Source: Rhizophagus clarus (Eukaryota > Glomeromycota > Glomeromycetes > Glomerales > Glomeraceae). From it: a stretch of 64,000 nt of DNA. The notes under the pieces were generated by a model. That model was not told where the DNA came from. It ran no database searches and saw only the letters and a list, made by a program, of their open reading frames with translations. The first letter of the stretch is position 1. Each line of letters opens with the position of its first letter. The position numbers and the translations under genes were made by a program. Below, piece by piece: positions 1-12,776 of the stretch. Where the stretch lies: assembly GCA_015698045.1 (NCBI GenBank), contig BLAL01000169.1, forward strand, positions 186,001-250,000, written 5' to 3'.

Positions 1-317
1 ATTAAGTGCTATGAATTATTTTTTTCTTACGTCAAGATATTTTAATCCAATAATTAAGTTACTAAACTCTAATTTTAATCATATTATAATATAGGTTTAT
101 GTTTATGATACCTGCTAGTTTTCATCTAAATGACCTTCTGTTCATTACCATCTAACTCATCTAGTTCGTCTTTAGGATGCTCTTCAATTTTTTCAATTCG
201 AGCTTGTTTTTCAGATAATTTAGAAATGCTAAAAGATATTTAATAATAAGTATTAGTTCTCCGAATAAATAAATAAATATCAATCAAAAAAAATTATAAC
301 ATCATAAATTAAATATT
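1..317. other. Downstream flank, no gene seen
   Basis: AT-rich stretch after the stop codon of the minus-strand channel gene. I see no ORF, RNA gene or repeat structure that can be supported here. Confidence 0.5.
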
Positions 318-1515
318 TTACATTATGTATATTTCTTCTAATTTCCCCATGAAAACTTTCTCATTATTGGGATTATGTTGAATATTGAGTTTATCCAACA
401 ATTTTTGCCTCATTTCTGGGAAAATCTCGGTTCTCCATTCGCCTTTGTCAATTATCTCTTTAACTTTATCTCGAGTCTTATCAACATTTACAAAATAATT
501 TCTTTTAAATGATAAATTTAAATTTATTAGTAAAATAAAAAATAAAAATAAAAAAAAATAAAAAATAATAATAAATAAATAAAAGTTGACATACATCAGA
601 TCAGGAAACCATGTTTGCCAACGTCTCTGATGTGGTAATAAATAAAATAATTCAATTTCGGCAAGAATCTATAATGATGAAAAAAAAAAAAAACAATAAA
701 TTTTTTTTTTTTTTAATATAAAAAATTAAGCATTTGTTTTTTTTTTAAAAAGAAAAAAAATAAAAATAAATTGATGATATCGTGCCTCCACTTTTTGCAT
801 CAAATATGAGACTCTATTGTTATCTTTTTCAATTGCCATATTAAGTAATCCGATAAGTAAATTCATAAGGTATACAACAATCAATAGTGAAAATAAGACT
901 ATTAATATTGCAAGTGGTGGATTGTTCTTGTATGACCAATTAGATAATGAGCTTTGATCGCCTTTTGATAAAAAAAAAAAAAAAAATTAAATCCTTTCAT
1001 GAAAATTTTTAGAAAAGAGCATAAAATAAATAAAATATAAAGTACCTATTAAGAATAAATACATTGCAAAAAGGGAAGTTCTGTAATCTACAAACATGTT
1101 TGTATTATCAGTAGGTGGTTGAATTATAAACGGATCAGAATCCATAGTTCCGTTATCAAATACTTGATTATAAGCAGTAGCTAGATTCCAAGGGTTATTG
1201 GGATCATCATTCTTTGTAAATTCCTCAATTGAATATTCGGATCTTGGTATTAATAAAATAAAAAATGCATGCGCAAAACTCATTATAATAATTAACAAGA
1301 CTACTAAGAACGAAACAATTTGTTTCCCTACACTAATTATTATCGAAAAATATACACCAAAAGATTCAAATGCTCTAAAAAATAGTAAGAATTTAACATC
1401 TAAAAATAGGCAGGAAAATGAAAGTAATTGAATTATTTGTTCATTTAATTCCTTTGATGCAAGCCAATATATAGAAGTGAAAATTGGAAGCAGGTACGCG
1501 ATTATATCTATAATT

Positions 1516-1546
<31 letters not shown>

Positions 1547-4294
1547 TGAAATTAATTAATATACCTATCTTTTCTTTTTTTAAAGTAATTTGAATGATAT
1601 ATACCAAAAAAATTCCAAAAATTATGCACCCATTTAATAGGATTGAAAATAAGTTGACGAACTTCAAAACTCAAATGAATTAATCCAAGTATAATAGAAA
1701 TAATTAAAAGTTGATTTCGAATATTTTCAGGAAGAGAAATTGATGCAGCAGCAGAAAAGCATATAAATAAAGACATAAAAAAAATCCAAATTGCTATGTA
1801 ATAATATTTTCCATACGTATTCCACTTAAAATTAATTAATGATTCTCCATTCCAAGTATTATATATATCTCTATTAATCACTTCAACAAATCGACTAGGT
1901 TTAGGCTTAATTAATTCCCAACGCCAATCATAATCTTTTGGATAATTAATAAATCCAACAAAAGGAATAGCAAAGGTGATTTTTGGTACTGTTTGATCCT
2001 TATTTTGTTTCATTTCGAAAAATTTTAATAATCCACTTCGACGAGTAATATACCAATAAAGGTAAGAAAACAATCCTTCATATTTGATAAAATTAATTAA
2101 ACGCAAATTTGATAATACGTAAAATAAAGCAAAATAAATAGGCAAAATAGGTAAAATTAAAAGTATTATTAAGTATTTAATATACTTAAACAAATAAATT
2201 CTGTTTTTACGTAATTTCTGTATTGATCTAACATATTCGTACCAATTAATGGAACGACTTAAGTTAATTAATTGGGGATTTCTTTTAAAAGGATGAAGAT
2301 GTAAAGATATACTTCTATATTTCATATAAAAACCAGGAAAATCTGCGGTCATATTTGTATCTAATGAAAATCTTAAAATATAGTCCGGATAATATTCGTT
2401 CAATAATGGCATTGCATTAACGATAATTTTTAAAAATTTTAAATGACAATCGCTGTCAGATAAATCTTGTTTATAGTAAGTTAAACAATTTTTATAAATT
2501 TTATCGACAAATTCCATCTTGTGTATTTCAATTGAATATGATAATAATTTATCACCATATTTTAAAAGACATAACTTATCATTAATCAATTCTACAATCC
2601 AATCCTGATTCATTTTTAAGCTCACTGAACTTGGAATAGGTAAAGTAGGTTTTGAAAACAATTCACGATAATAATTTAATTTTTTCGCAACTTTATCATC
2701 ATTTCCACCTATAAGTTCCTCCATACGATAAAAATAATTTAAATTAATAGATTTGTTATATATATCACAATGACAAATAAAAAAGCCCATTGTTGTTAAT
2801 ATAACAATATCGTCGTTACTAAATAATGAACTTGAAATTATTCGATGCATAAAAGGACTAATATATTCATGTTTAATCAACCTTTCACAAATGTAATTCC
2901 ATTCCCAATCATCATTAACTTTAATCTTTTTAAAAACTTTTAAAAAAATTGCACCAGGTGCAATATCTAAATCCCATTTAATCGATTCATTAACATTTGA
3001 AGATAATTCATTTTGAAAGATTTTATATATAGTAATCATATGTTGATGGTGATTAAACAAATTAACACTCAAATCATCGTACGTTTTCGCTTTAACCTTA
3101 TCATCAGAATTAGAATCCAAATCATCTAAAGAAAAATCTGTGAAATCTAATTTATACTTCCAAACATATCCATCCAGAATTCCATAGATGTATTCATCTG
3201 TAAATTTTAAAAAATGAGGGGAACTTTTAGTTTGATATTCTTTTGGTAATTGATTATTCTCTTTTAAACGATTTATAAATTTTTTCCAATAATGATCCAT
3301 CAAGGAATTCCAAACTCCGCTATTTGTTATTAAAGGTAACAGAAGGGAATGTAAATTGGTACGTTTCATAAAATTATATATTTCAATGTCTAAATAAAGG
3401 AAAACAATAAGTTATGATATCTCTTTTTTTTTTTTTTAATTAAAAGAAAGAATAATACCATTTTTACAATCCACAGTAGCAATGATAGCTTCAAATTCAA
3501 TCGAATAAATTATTAAATTTTCTCCAGATTTTATGCAAATAAAGTCTTCATTATCTGTACCTCCATCGTAACCATTTTTAACATGGATTCTAAAACTTTT
3601 ACCAGTATAAATATTCGAGACGTAAACATAATCAAAACGATGGACATATATTCTATCGTATTTTGTTATTTTTATAAAATAAGTACAAAAGGTCCCAAAT
3701 TCTACTTCAATATCATCTTCTTCATCATCAGGAAAACGGTAAATTGATTTACATATAAATTCGTTATTTTTAAGTTTTGTGGAATAAATAAATATATAAG
3801 CACCATGTTTGTAATAAAAATGGTCTCTTTTGTATAAACAAAATTCGCTATATGAACTAATTGTACTTGATAAATTAGGTGGTGGTGTAATTTTTTGATT
3901 ATTTTTCATATCAATTATTTTGACTTCTAATTTTAAAAATATGAAGAGTTAATTAAAAAGATGTATAAATATAGCATAAATTAAATAGTTATTATTTACC
4001 TTTACCAAGTGCAGAGAAAATAATTTTTTTATCATCAGTTATACATGTATAATCGAGATCTAATTTATCAGTTTGAAATGAGCTGTCTAATTTAAGTCGT
4101 CCCTCTTCAATATCTTCAACATTCCAAACGGCGAGGGATTGATCTTTTTTACTATAAGTAACAACATACTTTTCATCTGGTGATATAAATAAGCCTGTAA
4201 TAGTTTTACCGTTATGTGATTTATGCGATTTCTCGATATCAAATTTCTCGATATCAGTTTTATCGATATCAATTTCTATAGAAACTTCACCCAT
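318..4294 (-). CDS. WD40-like/TRP-like ion channel protein, copy A
   Basis: Seven exons on the minus strand: 4294-4006, 3926-3459, 3389-1605, 1507-1046, 961-786, 668-595 and 501-318. They sum to 3438 nt, giving 1145 aa in one frame. Residues 1-250 hold WD40-like blade text (ISPDEKYVVTYS followed by AVWNVED). The C-terminal third is a six-helix channel core, with S1 near residue 782, S2 near 812, S3 near 850, S4 near 874 and S5 near 912. A pore loop GDQSSLSNW follows, then an S6 ending in NLLIGLLN, as in TRP channels. An extra hydrophobic segment near residue 655 is absent from the two plus-strand copies. After S6 comes a conserved block (AEIELFYLLPHQRRW) and a charged, probably helical tail. 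The intron at 785-673 begins with GC. Channel identity is inferred from topology and the pore/S6 pattern; ligand and ion are unknown. Confidence 0.8.
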
Positions 4295-6336
4295 TTATAA
4301 TTTGAAAAAAAGAAAAATTTTAATAAAATCAATTTTTTTGAAAAAAGAATAATCGAAATGCTATATATACTGTATATGCGCGATTTTCAATTCCTTAATA
4401 GATTAATTTAGGTTAGTGTAAAACAATATATAAACTTCAAGACAAGGAGTTTCTTTGAATGATGTGAGACACGGTCGCATTTAATGAACTATCCGTAAGA
4501 GGACTCCGTATATAGAAATTAATTGTTTCCATCAAAGATATAAGGCAACCAAATTAGTATAAGATTCACACAATGGACACTTTCACAATGTTATACAACA
4601 TAACAATATCCGAACTTTGTGTAAACAATATTTTTTTTTAAAAAAAAAAAAAGGTTGCTAACGATTGTTCACCAGAAACTATTCTTTGATTATGAATCCT
4701 TGATTTTAAAATTTAAAAATTACTAATACATTTATAAAGTATTTTATTTGATATTTAATAAGCTTCTAAAGAGAGTCGACCAAATTCGTAAACTTAAGGG
4801 GGTAAACTGGAAAAAGTTTCACGAAGGTTGTTATGCATATTGTGTAAAATAAATACTATATATATTATTTAGCCAGATTGACGAGCAATTCTAAATATAT
4901 ACAATTGTCCTCATTTCGTTTAATTACTATATAAATAAACAATAGATTCTCAAAGGGGGTAATATAAATGTTAGTCTCATTATCCGTTGTCATAATTGTT
5001 AATTTAGTATAATGGATAAAATGTTCGATTCTACAATTGTGCAAATCAAATAACATCACGATAAACCGGAACTTCGATAAACACTTCCTTCGCTGGAGTC
5101 GGATTTTAGAACGGATTATTATAGTGCAATAATAAATTTATTTTCGGTATGTTCCAAAATGTATTTTAAAGCATCAAGGACTTAAAGTAACGAAACTACA
5201 TTATAAAGAACTTTTTATAATTGCACAATAACGATTATATTATACAGTGCTGATTGTTTTAGCTTACAACTTTTGAAGATAATCAGATATTTCAATCCAT
5301 TCATAATCATATTCACTCGTACATTTATGCCATCGTATTAAACAAATTAAAAAAAATATGCCCAATTTTAAAATTAAAAAATTAAAATTACCTTCTTAAA
5401 CCATCAATACTTAACATTAGACCTTTTCTTTTGGCATCCCTTTTAAACATATTATATTCCTTTTAATTGCTTCTCGAGTACCAATAATAACTGGAGGTTG
5501 TTTTGGTAAATATCAGATGATGCAGGTGAAGTAGGTTAATTAAAAGTAGTAAGAATCAAGTGATAAATAATGTTCTTATGGTGTTATTTAAGAAGTATTG
5601 AAAATTGGATTGGTTCTTTAACTAGTTCTGAAATTTGCGTCTGTTTTCACCTTTAAATAATTTTGCTTGTGACCTTTCTCAACTTCTAAGAACCCGAAAG
5701 TGTGCATGGTGATATTATTGTACAACCAGTCTTAACCCTTTAACGTCACCTGATCTCCTTCGACTCCATGTGTACAAATATTTTTCTAAGCGAATTCATC
5801 TGAAAGTTTTTTATTTCTATTTAGTACGTACTCATCACATAAAAAGTCCAAGTCTATAACTATCAAAAAGAAAAGGATGTTCCTAAAATAATGAATTAAT
5901 ACCTTCCTTCAACATTTCCCTCAAGTCCAGAAGGTCTAATACAATTTGTATTTATATTTACAAAAAAAGAAAAGGAAGAACCGATTATGTGATTTAAATA
6001 TTTCTTCAAAAATAAAATTGTTCCAAGAAATATCTTTCTAAATTTATTAAAGTCGAAAAGTTGTGTAGTTGCACGTTTTGCGTGAATTTGGAACAGAACT
6101 AATTTCAAAGGTTTCTTTTTTTAGAAATTTTAGAAATATTAATTAAATATTTTATTAGAAATCAATAATTCATCACTTTCTTTGTAAAAGATGTTTTTAA
6201 GAATGGGATCTGATCCGTTAATATTTTAAAAGTGTGGATTTTTTTATATCCATAATTCCGGGAAGATTAACATTATGTTTTACCAATATCAAAATATTAA
6301 TGAACTACATCGTGATATTTAAACATTTTATAATTA
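4295..6336. other. Intergenic, with faint coding relics
   Basis: Upstream of the channel gene and downstream of the FKBP gene. Minus-strand coding-like text survives at about 5281-5560 (IGTREAIKRN, then KRKGLMLSIDGLRR, then SEYDYEWIEISDYLQKL). The pieces are in different frames with no convincing splice sites. A second patch at 5896-6108 ends in IRPSGLEGNVEGRY. These may be pieces of one decayed gene of unknown family. No other structure is supported. Confidence 0.35.
5281..6108 (-). pseudogene. Possible decayed gene, family unknown
   Basis: Two patches of plausible protein sequence read on the minus strand, 5896-6108 and about 5281-5560. They are separated by non-coding text and broken by frame changes. 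I do not recognise the family. The patches could also be chance ORFs; the second is the more protein-like (repeated aromatic and acidic residues followed by a stop). Confidence 0.25.
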
Positions 6337-8072
6337 TTATAAACAATCATCTGATTGATTATTCTGATTGTTTTGTTGTTCAGACGGCTTTTTTTCTGGT
6401 GGAGGCTCTATTAATAAATCATTTATTCCAAGAAGTTCAACATCACTATTTTGATCAAGAAAAAAAAAAAAGAATTAATAAAATTTGACAATAATATTAA
6501 ATAAATGTTGTACATATTTATTTACTCACAATATCAAACTTGAATTAGGTGGGATCTAATTAATAGAGGAAAAGATTAATTTGTAAATAAAAGTTTCAAT
6601 ATAATGTAATCAAATAACAATACTTACAACGGTACCAAAACCAGATTGTCCATATGCGTAATCTGGAGTAACGACAATTGTAGCTTTTTGTCCAAGACTG
6701 AGTTTAGGAATACCTTCATCCCAACCTAAATTTAACCAACATAATTAATTAGCTTATTATCTTTATTATCTACAATTAATACCTTAGGTTTCATATAGTA
6801 TACCTCTAATCAGTTGACCAACACCGACTTTGCATTCGAATATTCTCTTTCGATCAATTGAAGAATCGAACTTGTCTCCCTTAATTCCTTTATCGTTTCT
6901 TAAGTATCCATCATCTTCATTAATAATATGAAGAATAAGATACCGTAAGTTAATAAGTAGATAAATAATAATTGTATCAGGATTAATTAAATTATTAATT
7001 AAACTTACAATGGATAAAGATTCGATCGCCCTACAAATAGCAGATAAAAAAAAAGAAAAAATCATCATCTGTGAAGTGAATTGCAATGAAAGATGAATGC
7101 TTATAACATACCACTTTTGGATAATTCTAAAAAAAAAAGAAAGAAAAAAAAAAGAAAAAAATTAAAATTTTAATAAGTTCAAACAGTTCTACTAAAAGAT
7201 AACTTACTATATTGTCACCAGGCCGAAATTCCTGGATATTAATTATTAACAAAAAAAAAAAAAAATTAAATTAATTATAATCCCATTGTTAATATACATT
7301 ATTTTCAGAAAAAAATACGTACGAATCGCTTTTCATTTTTAACTGCTTCTTTTCCCTAAATATATTTTTTTTTTTTTAGAAAAAAATAATAAGATTAAAT
7401 AAAAGAAAACATTATTTTCAGGAAAAAAATACGTACAGATTGGTTTTCATTTTTATCATTTTCATCTTTCTCATCTTTTTCATCTTTCTCATCTTTTTCA
7501 TCTTTCTCATCTTTTTTATCTACATTGACTTCCTAAATAAATAAATATATATATATATATGTATTTATATATTTTAAAAAAAAAAAATAAAATAAAATTA
7601 TTAATTCCATTATTTTCGAAAAAAAAATACGTACAGATTGATTTTCAGTTTTATTTTTTTCCTCATTTTTTTCCTAGACATATAAATAAAATAAAAATAT
7701 TAATAATCAAATCTATAGTTTCGGTAAAAAAAATAATACGAACATCGTTCGGAAATCCCTGAGTAATATTTAAATAAGAAAAATAAATAATAAATAAATA
7801 AGAATTATAAATTCTATAAAAGAAAACTTCTTTCAGAAAAAATATATACGAACGTATTTAGCAATTTTTCCCTAAGTATTTTTTTTTTTTAAAAAAAGAA
7901 AAAAAAATAAAATTCATTAATTTCATTGTTAATGGAAAAATGTTTTTAAAAATGTACTTACGAATAAAGGATGTTCCGGGTCAGATATGACTTCGACTCC
8001 CTAAACATTTTTTAAACATTAAAATTCAGTTATTTCATATCACAAACGAGAAAAAAAAAATTATCATACCAT
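6337..8072 (-). CDS. FKBP-type peptidyl-prolyl cis-trans isomerase with micro-exons
   Basis: Fourteen exons on the minus strand: 8072-8070 (only the ATG), 8000-7962, 7871-7854, 7758-7744, 7673-7635, 7532-7437, 7355-7323, 7231-7208, 7126-7112, 7030-7009, 6914-6804, 6725-6628, 6555-6530 and 6445-6337. They sum to 648 nt, 215 aa, all in frame with GT-AG introns. The N-terminal part is a charged linker including five KDE-type repeats. The C-terminal FKBP domain shows [31 protein letters not shown] and [14 protein letters not shown], which form the usual FKBP active-site barrel. The last 30 residues are Pro, Gln and Asn rich. Such enzymes isomerise X-Pro bonds and usually bind FK506 or rapamycin. 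Several exons of 15-39 nt fall in a tandem repeat, listed separately. Confidence 0.88.
7323..7962 (-). repeat. Tandem repeat of micro-exon plus intron units in the FKBP gene
   Basis: Splice donors of exons 2-7 lie at 7962, 7854, 7744, 7635, 7437 and 7323, so spacing is 108, 110, 109, 198 and 114 bp. The donor and intron text recurs: (GAA AAY CAA TCT) followed by GTACGTATTTTTTT, or close variants GTTCGTAT. This suggests that one exon-intron unit was tandemly duplicated and each copy kept its splice sites and reading phase (all phase 0). One copy (7532-7437) expanded internally by KDE codon repeats. Confidence 0.65.
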
Positions 8073-8992
8073 GTTGCAAATCAAGACTGAATTTGAATGA
8101 GTGACTTTTATGATTATTTATATCATATCTCATATGCAGAAAGTGTCGCACGAAAGATCATAGAACAGAGATGCGCCTATCCGATCTACTGAATTATTAG
8201 TCCTGAAAATTTTGCCCCAATCTTCGGTTAATAAAAAATGTGTCAAAATTTTGACGAGAAAAAGTTGGGTTTAAGAAACATTTTGTAAACTCGAGGTGGT
8301 TAATTTAAAGTACCTCCATGTTTAAAAATTACCAGAATTACCAAACGAAGGATAATGAAGCGAGAATGGTGCTTATATGCGCTAGTTAATATATTTAATC
8401 AACAATGAGAAAACGCAAAATTCTTGGCCGATTGGCACATATGGTGGTGCAAGCATTTGAGAACAGGTGAAAGTTCTTTTTACAAATTATACAAATTAAT
8501 AATAAATAGCGTGAATCAGTGAATCATCAAAATTTGATATTCGGCCCTTAAATTATGGTAAGTAATGTACGATAGATGAGTAGACGCGTGTGACAAATAT
8601 TAAAAAAAGTAAATCGAATATCAGACGGAAATTCCACTAAATAATTCCTTTTTTGTAAAAATCCGTACCAATAGAAAAAAATTAATTCTCGATTCAAACT
8701 GTCCGGTAATACAAATATTGCAAATGTTTTCCACTTCCTTCTTTAGTTTGTAATTTACTTTGTTTGGGAATAAATTAGATTACATAATCTTAATGATATA
8801 ACTATGTTAAGGTTTTTACCCGAACAGAAAATTACCCTTATTCATTGCAACTAACACAACATACAAACCCTACTCTATTACACTCACTTCTTTCAAAAAA
8901 AAAAAGTTGCATTCTTTACCCGTTGACGGGTTGTTTATCCCTCCTATATCTTATATATATTTTTCATATTCAAAGATAAAGTTTTAAATACA
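8073..8992. promoter_or_regulatory. Divergent intergenic region (FKBP and Spa2-like genes)
   Basis: The two flanking genes are transcribed away from each other, so this 0.9 kb must hold both promoters. I see no coding text. A short inverted repeat, CCCGTTGACGGG, lies near 8919-8930, and an AT-rich TATATAT stretch lies about 40 bp before the plus-strand ATG. No specific factor site can be assigned. Confidence 0.4.
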
Positions 8993-11900
8993 ATGGCAAG
9001 CCCTATGGAAATTGCCATCACTCACTACGAAGCATTAAAAAAATATCTCTTCAGACATCTTGCCCGGGGTACGTTATCCTCGAAATATAGATTTACTGAA
9101 ATTTATTGATTTGAATTTTTGTAACAACTTATATTACAATCCAACTTTGCGATCTTCAAATACAAAGTGTTTTTACCTAGGTTTAACGTTAGATTTACCT
9201 TTTCACCTTTGCTTTCTAACTGAAATCATTTATTTTTTTTATATTTTATTATAGAGCAGGCAAATGGCTCAAGAACTAATGCCAGAGAAAAATTAACTAG
9301 ACTTACGAAAGTACAATTTCAAGAACTTTCCACAGATGTATATGATGAATTAACTCGTAGATTAATGGATACGAATGAAGGTACTACAAAAGATTTAATT
9401 TTTAATATATTTATTTAAAAATTAATTAATTAAATCCTTTGATCCTTCATACCGTGAAATCCAATTTTCTAGTTCCATTTCTTCCTGTACGTGATGAATT
9501 TCATCCAAAGAGAAATCAAGCACGACAAAAATTGGCCACATTACCACAGAATAGATTTAAAGATTTAGCAAGTGATGTTTATTATGAATTAGAACGTAGA
9601 TACCCTGAGCTCAAAGATATGGAGGTAAATTATGTCTTCGCTTTATTCTTAGCAATTTTTTTATCCATATATGTTGTATTTATTTTTATTTACAATAATA
9701 ATATGGTAGTTCCCAACATCATCATCACCAACATCAAGATCGAATAATTCCTCACAAAACCCTCAACAAAATCCTCAACAAAATCCACAACAAAACAAAA
9801 TACAACCTGACGGAGTCAAATCTCAAACGTCAAGGGCTAATAACATCGTACCAGAAATTAGTACTTTAGTACAAGAAACTATAAATGTAGATTTTCATGT
9901 TCAAAAACAACCAGAAATGCAAAAAGTCAATAATAATGATTCCGAAGTCGCAAGTCCACAATCTTATACTTCTTCATCTCCGACAAGTAATAATAATACT
10001 CATAATTATCCTCCTGTGCCCGAGGGTATGCCACCAGAGTATGGTTCTCCACGATCTCCACGTAGTCGTACTCAATCTTCTGCATCGTCCGTGTCTGATT
10101 TCGGACGTCGCTATGCAAACGGAATGAGCGTTAGTAGTATGAGCAGCATGTCAAGTAAAAATACACAAAATAGGGATACAGTCAACAGTCAAAAAAGTAA
10201 TAAACCCCCCGATGCTGTTAATTTTGCTTCTCTTGATAGTTTGATGGCTGATTTAGGTGATATGATTGATAAAAAGACAGGAAGTGCAAGTTCCTCACCA
10301 AAACAAACTCAAGTACAAACTTTTGTAAGTTAAATATTTTTTGGGATTTTAGTAAATTTTTATTTATATTAAAAAAATTTTTTTTTTGTTTCGAAAATAG
10401 CCTTACGCTGAAGTTGAAAAAGTTAAATCAGAATACGAGTTACGTGTGGCTAATCTTCAAAAACAAATAAAAGAATTGGAAAATAAACTTTCGGTAGATA
10501 TCAAATTTACGATTTCAATAAGCTTTCTTTTTTTTTAAAAAAAAATAAATAAATAAATAAATGTAACTTTTTTTTTAAAAAAAAAGACAAAAGAAAGTAG
10601 TACTAACGATGATAGTGCCAGAGTAAAAGAACTTGAAAAGCAACTTGAAGAACAAAGACAAATTAACAAGAATCAAACAATAAAGATGACTGAATTAGAA
10701 CGTGAATTTGATAAATTAACCGAAGACCATCATCAACAGCAAGAGGTTTGAATTAGGAATTTCTTTTAGTTTGATGTGGTTAATTTTTATTAATTTTATG
10801 TCGTCCATTCCTAGGTCGCTAATGACGTTCAAAAAGAGGCAACAGGTTTATTAGAAGAGATTAAAGAAATTTCGAAGCGAAATGAAGAATTATGTGCTGA
10901 AAAGGAAGTAGATGCTACAAAAATCAAGGCTTTGATGACAGAAATAAATGATTGGAAAAATAAATATGAAAAGATAAGGATTGAATTAAGGAATCTGAAA
11001 GGTATAATAAAAAAAAAAAAAAATTGGAAAATTAATTTTCTGACGCTAAACATGTATATTTATTATATTATAGCAACTTCATCTTTCTATAAGGAAGCCC
11101 CTAAAGTTGATATTGTGAAAGATAATTCATTGGCCCCAACACCCGATGGTGGGATCGAGGAAACTAAAATTGTATCTTATCAAGTTGCAATAGATGACTT
11201 GTTAAGATCCGGAAGGTGTGACACATTTTTTACTATTGATTTCAATTATTATATCACTTAAGTAATTTTCTTTTAGATCTGATGATCCAACAAATGTTCT
11301 TATGGCTATGAAGTCAATCGTCCTTGCTTGTAAGGGTATAACCGAAGAGGTTGATAATTACGAGCAACGCAAAGGTGCATATACAAGTGCAGAAGATAAA
11401 TCTAATCTTGATACTTGTAAAGCGAGGCTTTCGGCAACACTTAAAAATCTTATGACAGCCGCCAAAAATCATGCAACTGGATATGGTATATCACCAGTTA
11501 GTTTATTGGATGCCTCAGCGGGTCATTTGACCGCAGCTGTTGTCGATTTAGTGAAAGTGGTAAAACTTAGACGTGAGCGTGGTCAGAACAATAATCTTAG
11601 CCCGTATACTATACCATCAGAACCTTTACCTACAAATAATTTTAGTTCCGAAATAGCACCTCTTAGAGCCAGAAATAGTCAGAATGAGTCGAACTCTGGC
11701 TCAGATAATCAATCGAATGGGAGTAAAGCAATGGATATTGATGGGCTGAAGGTAAATTTGTTTAAATAAATATTTTAATTAAATTTATCAATTATTCGAT
11801 TCTAATGTTTATATCGTTAATTTAAAGGATTTCTTGGAACGTCAAACAGAGGCCATTGTACAAGCAATTCATACCCTCTTACAGGCTATCCGCGGTGCAA

Positions 11901-12208
11901 CATATAGTACAGGTAGCGATCTTACCGACAATATCAACACAATTACGACAATAGTGCTGACGGTTATTCAAGTTTGTCACGATTCATTTAAATCATCTGC
12001 TGGAGCAATATATCAAACAGAAGGGGACATTATACTGAAAGAATTGGAAAATAATGTTGATAAATTAGAAGAAATGAAAGATTTAATAGCAAAAGATAGT
12101 ATGGACTTTATGTCAAATAGGGTTTCAAAACAGCGATTAGCAGGTGCTTCATTTGAAATAGCTAAATTCACAAAGGAACTTGTTAGTTTAGTTAAAAAGG
12201 ATGATTAA
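8993..12208 (+). CDS. Spa2-type polarity scaffold protein
   Basis: Ten exons: 8993-9068, 9255-9380, 9473-9624, 9710-10324, 10401-10493, 10587-10745, 10815-11001, 11074-11215, 11277-11751 and 11828-12208. They sum to 2406 nt, 801 aa. The N-terminus has two Spa2-homology (SHD) repeats, LTKVQFQELSTDVYDELTRR and LPQNRFKDLASDVYYELERR. A long Ser/Pro/Asn/Gln-rich disordered section (exon 4) follows, then a coiled coil rich in Glu, Lys and Gln (exons 5-7). The C-terminal helical domain contains AMKSIVLACKGITEEVDNYE and SLLDASAGHLTAAVVDLVK, as in fungal Spa2 and animal GIT proteins. Spa2 sits at hyphal tips in the polarisome and links formins and MAP kinase modules. The assignment rests on the two SHD repeats and the domain order. 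Confidence 0.88.
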
Positions 12209-12776
12209 CGATTAAAAAAAATTTATAACTCTTAAGGTAAAAATAACCTATAATTGTGTGATTAGTGATAATCGGAAATAAGTTGTAAGTTTTGTTATAT
12301 TTATTTATTTATTCATATAGAACATTTTCATTTAAATTGTTTTTGGACATTATAAAGTGAATTTTAATTTTGTGTACACATTATATTTATATATACACAC
12401 AAAACAAAAAAAAAATCACTTAACTAGCATTATAGTTGTATACTTCTGGACAAAAAACTTAAGAATTCACATTCATTTTTTATTAATTATAACCTTTAGA
12501 ACTTTTTTTTTCAATTTTTTTTTTGGAGTTAAATTTTATTAGTGTATATTATTAAACTTATACAAAAAAAAAAATTAGTCGCATAATAAAATGTGGTACT
12601 TTTTGATATCAAATTTGTGTAAAATTTCAATTAATAAACTAAATATTTAAGAAACACTTTAAAATGTGTATATAGAAATAAAAAAAATTTTTTATTAAAT
12701 CGTTCTTATATTACTAAAATGATAAATATAATATTTATCCCAAAAAACTTTTTTTTTTCTTTAGCTAATAATATTG
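12209..12776. other. Convergent 3' intergenic region
   Basis: Lies between the stop codons of the Spa2-like gene and the dehydrogenase gene. AT-rich, with several AATAAA-like hexamers that could serve as poly(A) signals for either gene. No ORF is supported. Confidence 0.4.

Noticed and set aside
1515..1545. Long poly(A)/poly(T) runs here and at 14379-14409 as retroposon tails
   Set aside because: No truncated element precedes them and no target duplication flanks them; the first lies within an intron.
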